Positions 45,762 to 50,194 of a stretch of 50,194 nt of DNA are shown here, piece by piece. The notes under the pieces were generated by a model, which saw only the letters and a list, made by a program, of their open reading frames with translations, was not told the origin of the DNA and ran no database searches. Each line of letters begins with the position of its first letter. The first letter of the stretch is position 1. A program made the position numbers and the translations under genes. Origin of the DNA: Paramacrobiotus richtersi (taxonomy: Eukaryota; Tardigrada; Eutardigrada; Parachela; Macrobiotidae); assembly GCA_034698045.1 (NCBI GenBank), contig JAQGAU010000041.1, positions 1-50,194 on the forward strand. The letters run 5' to 3'.

Positions 45762-47160
45762 ATGCAAAAATACCATAATCTGCTACATCTGTGGCTTATT
45801 ATCATGTCTGGTTTTGGATACTCTTGTTTTTCGAGCGAAAAACCTCTTTGCAATCGGGTACAGCATACTGTACTCTATGTGCTTATGATCGTTTATATTT
45901 TTGCTCAGTCGATAGCAAACTGGCTCAAGATCTTCGAATTTGATTCGCGTGCGACACAGCTGACAAGTATGACGGAATCATTCCTCCTCATGCATGCTTA
46001 CAGTCGCCCATTGATCCATCTGTTCTACATTGCAGTTCTACGCTATTCAAAACAAGTAATCCAACAGTTCACAGAAATCATGGACGCTTATTCTCTGTTC
46101 TACTTAACAAAAAGGGACAGACTGCTTATACACGGATTCTGTATTTTTATCTTTCTGGCGCATCCCTTGTTAACCACAGTAATCAGCATCCATCAAGCCG
46201 TGCTGGATCAATCTGCACTAACCGGACAATTCATCAATAAACACAACCAGTCGATCATGGCAAATTATGCACGGGAAATAGTCATCTGTTATGAAGTGAT
46301 GATCAACGTATCAATTACCGGTAAACAACTGGTGCAGTGCTTCATTCTAACGGCCACATTGACAACCGGCTGTATTCTGTTTCGTCTCAATGAGAAGTTA
46401 AAATGTGGGGATCTTTTGTCGAAAAAAAGTGTACAGTTCTGTGACCTTGAGAAAGTTTGCAGTGCTGTTTCGCAGTTTGATAAGAGTATCAGATGGCTGA
46501 ATGCTGGGCTGTTTTTCGAACGTGTACTGAAACTTTTGCTTGCCATCTACGGATTCTGCGACGATTACAGTGCGCTGAACAACATCAGCCCGATGGTTTA
46601 CGTTCAGCTTATTACCGGAGTAATCATGCTCGTGTTGTTTGTAATCGTTCTTGTGTACACATTCGAACAGGTAAAGTGTGACTCACAGTACTTAACTGGT
46701 TTGTGATACAGTTCCCTGACGTAGCTTTTCTGTTAGGAGACGAAAGTAGAACGCACACTGACATTGTGGTCATCTGTCCACGAAGTACCGAAATCTGCTC
46801 GCCATGTCATTCGCAGCCGGCTGTTAAGAATACAGGAACATCAGCCGTACATTACCATTGCCGGCATCACCGTATCGTGGGAAGCTGCTGTAACTGTAAG
46901 TTCTGAGTTTCAATAAGTAACCAAACAGTAACATTTCGGCAGTCAGTCAAAACTGGTTTTACGTAGAAGTTGATAGAACCATTGAGTTAGAATTACACAG
47001 CAATAGATTTGTCCTTTTTTAGGTATTTATCACGCTTCTGAGCTACACAATTTTGATCGCAGAACTTAGCGAACGAAAAGCACATCTGACGGTCGAACAT
47101 TCAAATCCTGCATATTATGTGGAAGACACTGCGGAAGCCAACGAGTTAATCTCCATGTGA
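45762..47160 (+). CDS. Gustatory-receptor-like 7TM protein 1, 401 residues
   Basis: A probable chemoreceptor of the insect-type gustatory receptor superfamily, which forms ligand-gated cation channels in sensory neuron membranes. Exons 45762-46670, 46737-46895 and 47023-47160 join at two phase-0 GT-AG introns into a clean frame ending TGA. Several hydrophobic helices are visible (VLYVLMIVYIFAQSIANWL, FCIFIFLAHPLLTTVISI, LITGVIMLVLFVIVLVYTF). The last exon, VFITLLSYTILIAELSER, occupies the place of the family's C-terminal TYxxxLxQF signature but reads SYTILIAEL, so assignment is by layout and weak motif only. The ATG at 45762 is the first Met of the frame. The length of about 400 residues suits the family. 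It is divergent from the TOG gene and is a paralogue of 49222-47580, which has the same exon plan. Confidence 0.65.
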
Positions 47161-47579
47161 CAAGTTAAACGACCGTTGAACTTTGTTATTTGATACACAA
47201 TCGTCAATACAGGATCAGCAGATGCAAGTCACATGTTGGCCGGGCTTTGAAGATTTAATATTAAGCCATTGATTTGAATGTCGCGGCAATGCTTGCAGCT
47301 TCCTGATATACACCATAGAATGCTTTACCAGTCGGGCCGATTACTGCACATAGCAAAATTTATGTTCATTTGGTGGGCAACCGGTTTGATAACGGAAACT
47401 GTGAAGAATACTGAATATCTGACAATTGTTTGCCGGTATTTTTCGGCCGCTTGTTTTGTAATCAAGAACAATGACTCATGAGTATCGAAAAAGGCCGGAG
47501 CCGCTTAAGCTTTCAAGAGTAATCAGACGTCATTCCCCGATTCTATATACAAGTAGTTATACCCATATTATTACTTTGT
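47161..47579. other. Space between convergent receptor genes
   Basis: The 419 bp between the stops of the two receptor genes should hold both 3' UTRs. No gene, and no obvious polyadenylation signal pair was identified. Confidence 0.4.
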
Positions 47580-49222
47580 TTAAGTTGTGGCCAGCGTAAT
47601 TGACTCGTTCGCCATAACCAGTCTCAGATGTTCGATGAACCAGTCCGCATCTGGTGCACAATGACCGTGGCCCAGCTCGGCAAAGAGGACTGCATTTGCA
47701 AATATGGCCCCTGCTACCTAAAGAGCACAAAATGTTGAATAATGTCACATCCGCCCTTGGAAAGTACATACAGAATCCATACAACTTACACCGAGGCAAA
47801 AATCTCGGGATACAACCAGACCATAGATGGTAAAGGTTTGGGTATCCATTTTTAACATTGCCTTTACCGCTGCGGCGTCCGGCGTATCCTCGCCACGATT
47901 CAAAGCGGCTGATCGTACCATCGACATAAACGACTGCATCTGAAACGGTATTCTGTCTATCATAACTTTAATACTTAAATGTATGTAAGGTAACTTGATA
48001 CACGCAATAAAGTCAAAAGAAAGGAATGTATCGATGTGTTTTTCTACAGAATCTGATACTTCTGTACATGAGTTCCTTAATTTGCACAACAGTGAAGTAA
48101 AAACATAATTTTAGATGCGACCATAATATGGTTCGGTAACTGAATGCCGTAGCGTATGACATGTAAATAATAAATTTGTTAGTCCGTTTTCACACTCCAC
48201 TTCATTACTTGCTGTTACATGGTAAGTTACACTGATCAAATGATCAATTAACGGTCGAGGACCGAACACAAAATGGCAATGTCAGCATGATTTTGACTTA
48301 CGGATTCATGCAGTTTGACAAACGTCACTCCCATGGCAAACAGCATCACCTCGGCCACCGCCAGGAATATGAGGTTGTACCAATCGATAACGTGATCTTT
48401 AGCAAACCCTTTGCCGACTTCATACGCTGGGATCGTCGAGTACGTAATACAGTTCGCTACCAACAGCAAGTTGAACTTGGAAAAGCACTGATCGAATGAT
48501 TTTATGCTATGACGAAGGCACTGACGATCTTTCAGCACTATTCGCAGAGCTCTATCTGTGACCGTCGTCGACTTCAAATTATCTAACAGGCAAATGAATA
48601 CAAGGGCCGTGAACAAAACAAGCGTCACTAACATTCGCATCCAGATATACTGCAGCCTCTACAGTGCGTACTACAGTCCAATGAAAACGTAGCAGGCAGT
48701 ATTTCGGCAGTTGGGAATTTCGTCGATGATGTGCGACCGAATATCGCCTAATACAACGTAATAAATGATGATGACCATCTGGAAAGCGGTCCAAGATAGT
48801 AACATCAGGAGGAGTACACGACGATCATCTTTCGTCAGCAGTACACTAAACTGTCGATCAATTTCATGTGCTAATCGCAGAACGGTGTTTCCGCGTGTCC
48901 ATCCCGTCCACACGGCACCCATAATGGTAACGGAGTTGAAGATGTCGGTTATATACGACAGGATCATCACCAAGCTGCTGAACTGGTTTTTTCGCCCGTA
49001 GTCATACATCAAGTACGACTGAACCGTGACAACGATCCCCGCTTGAAAAATCCCAAAGAAATTGCCAGTCTTTTGCAGTTGGGGGCGGCCGACAAGGATC
49101 TGCTCGGGAAATGCGGTGAAACCCATTAGCCATAACGTCAGCATCCAGTAGCGGTAGACCTTGGACAGAAACTCGGGAGGTTGTTTGGGTGAATCAGGGA
49201 AATTCGGCTCGATTTTAACCAT
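47580..49222 (-). pseudogene. Gustatory-receptor-like 7TM protein 2, two in-frame TAG codons
   Basis: Exons on the minus strand are 49222-48302, 47939-47790 and 47717-47580, joined by phase-0 introns. They give about 402 codons ending TAA, with the last exon 138 bp exactly as in receptor 1. The start MVKIEPNFPDSPKQPPEFL precedes hydrophobic helices (YWMLTLWLMGFTAFPEQ, VLLLMLLSWTAFQMVIIIYY, MLVTLVLFTALVFICLL). The C-terminal part FTIYGLVVSRDFCLG and VAGAIFANAVLFAELG resembles gustatory-receptor TM6-TM7. In exon 1 the frame is broken by TAG at 48671-48673 and TAG at 48659-48661, four codons apart. Either this is a recently decayed receptor, or a 39-base GT-AG intron (48688-48650) removes both stops and keeps frame. 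That would be shorter than any other intron I modelled here. Confidence 0.62.
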
Positions 49223-49942
49223 AATATTCCGCTCGGATGACTTTCGACTGAAGCTGTGATGACGTTAAATCGCCTCGTTTCTTGATACTTTGGATATTAA
49301 TAGTAAATTTTAACGGCCAATTTCTGGGAAAGGCAGTTAGTGATTTGGTGGGGTTCCAGAATTTGCCTCGCCAACAGTAGGAACTGCGGTTTCGTTTAAT
49401 CAGCCGGTTTTCACCTGGCTGCGTTGATCTGTGGCTCCGCAGTAAACATAGCCTAACAGGAGAGTCGCGCGAGCTCAGCACCTTCCCGACCTAGCGAAAA
49501 TGTCTGACTCACGGCTCCGTGTACATCCGGTTAACGCCGCACAGGTGCTATTTAATATCCCCAGGGACCGGTACCCCAGTGGTGTCGGCGTAGCGTAAAA
49601 CTTCAGCTCCAGAAAGAAACCCATTTGCATAGAATTTGACAGATGCATCATGTAAATTTGATTGACAGAACAAAAGTAAAAAACATTATCACGCTAGAAA
49701 AAAGATAGTTTAAAAAATAATTAAAAAATAATAAAGATAATTTTAAAAAGGTTATTTTTTTCACTTGGCTGGATAAAAGTATGTTAGGAACTTAGAAAAG
49801 CAAGGAATGCCGAAGAGTATTGCATAATTCATGACAGTAACAGCAGTATGCTGCATCGTTCCGCTTCTTTGTGCAGCCGGCCGCCCATGTTTCCGCTCAT
49901 GACAAGCAGCACGCATTTGGTAATTTATTGATAATTAAACAG
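49223..49942. other. Intergenic sequence
   Basis: Upstream region of receptor 2. No gene is supported. It has an A/T-rich tract around 49680-49760 (AAAAAATAATTAAAAAATAA). Confidence 0.4.
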
Positions 49943-50186
49943 TCAGAGAAAGTCTACGAATAAATTAAACGCCTGTCGCTGGAAACCAGAGAAACACTGA
50001 TCCAGAAGAACAAACACGAAGATCGTCAAGAAGGTGAAAGTCATTAACAGGAGGTACGGTAGGATCTGTACGGTGCTGCCAAAAATGCTAAGAAACAAGA
50101 GTTCATAACAAAGAAAACCTATTCTCCCAGCAAGAAACCCCAGAACACAACGGTTATCCCATCTGGCCGAAGAAACACAAGTAAAC
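49943..50186 (-). CDS. Partial membrane protein, possibly a third receptor
   Basis: The minus strand is open from a stop at 50186 at the window edge to TGA at 49943, about 80 codons. It includes two hydrophobic stretches (GFLCYELLFLSIFG and LPYLLMTFTFLTIFVFVLL) followed by DQCFSGFQRQ. Position and composition resemble the end of exon 1 of the neighbouring receptor genes. It may be another family member cut by the window end, with the TGA lying beyond the real splice donor. No diagnostic motif. Confidence 0.3.
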
Positions 50187-50194
50187 TACACTCT

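Noticed and set aside
8576-48673. Reassignment of TAA/TAG to glutamate or glutamine, suggested by in-frame stops at E-like positions in chitin synthase copy 1 and in receptor 2
   Set aside because: Three intact multi-exon genes (651, 420 and 401 residues) contain no in-frame TAA or TAG and one of them ends in TAG. The affected genes also carry frameshifts or belong to families prone to decay.

Overview
This is eukaryotic nuclear DNA from an invertebrate animal. Genes are split by many short GT-AG introns (about 56 to 190 bp, a few longer). They include an animal-type chitin synthase, an XMAP215-type TOG-domain protein and 7TM chemoreceptor-like proteins, with transposon debris between them. 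A small-genome ecdysozoan fits, and a tardigrade is possible, but nothing in the sequence fixes the phylum. I see no bacterial operons, tRNA, rRNA or CRISPR arrays.

Layout. Bases 1-2680 hold no supported gene, only a 63-bp inverted repeat. Bases 2686-4562 are a complete 1,877-bp gag-only LTR retrotransposon: two identical 103-bp TG...CA LTRs, a CTTAC target-site duplication, a putative primer-binding site and a polypurine tract. Bases 4.6-26.3 kb are a chitin synthase cluster on the minus strand with three related copies. Copy 1 (14798-8576) spans nine exons but carries two in-frame stops and three one-base frame breaks. Copy 2 (26275-23149) lacks its 5' half, has lost a splice acceptor, has a frameshift and contains a 360-bp inverted-repeat transposon at a deletion junction. 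Copy 3 (17795-17595) is only a C-terminal and 3'-flank remnant. The flanks are duplicated too: 5.16-5.93 kb and 7.97-8.41 kb match 17.83-18.94 kb.

Bases 27403-31757 (+) encode an intact, unrecognised 420-residue secreted cysteine-containing protein in seven exons whose six introns are all phase 1. Intron 2 hosts a 730-bp terminal-inverted-repeat element. A decayed coding region follows at 31.8-32.5 kb. Bases 33.6-41.6 kb are mostly gene-free and include a degenerate repeat array (38.3-41.6 kb).

At the right end lies an intact 11-exon gene (44924-41887, -) for a short, two-TOG XMAP215 relative with a hydrophobic segment and a 14-residue-repeat coiled-coil tail. Divergent from it is an intact three-exon chemoreceptor-like gene (45762-47160, +). 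A paralogue with the same exon plan (49222-47580, -) carries two in-frame TAG codons, and a possible third family member runs off the window end. The intact multi-exon genes show that the lesions in the chitin synthase and second receptor are not a general feature of the sequence. They are more likely real decay, although assembly error in homopolymers cannot be excluded.
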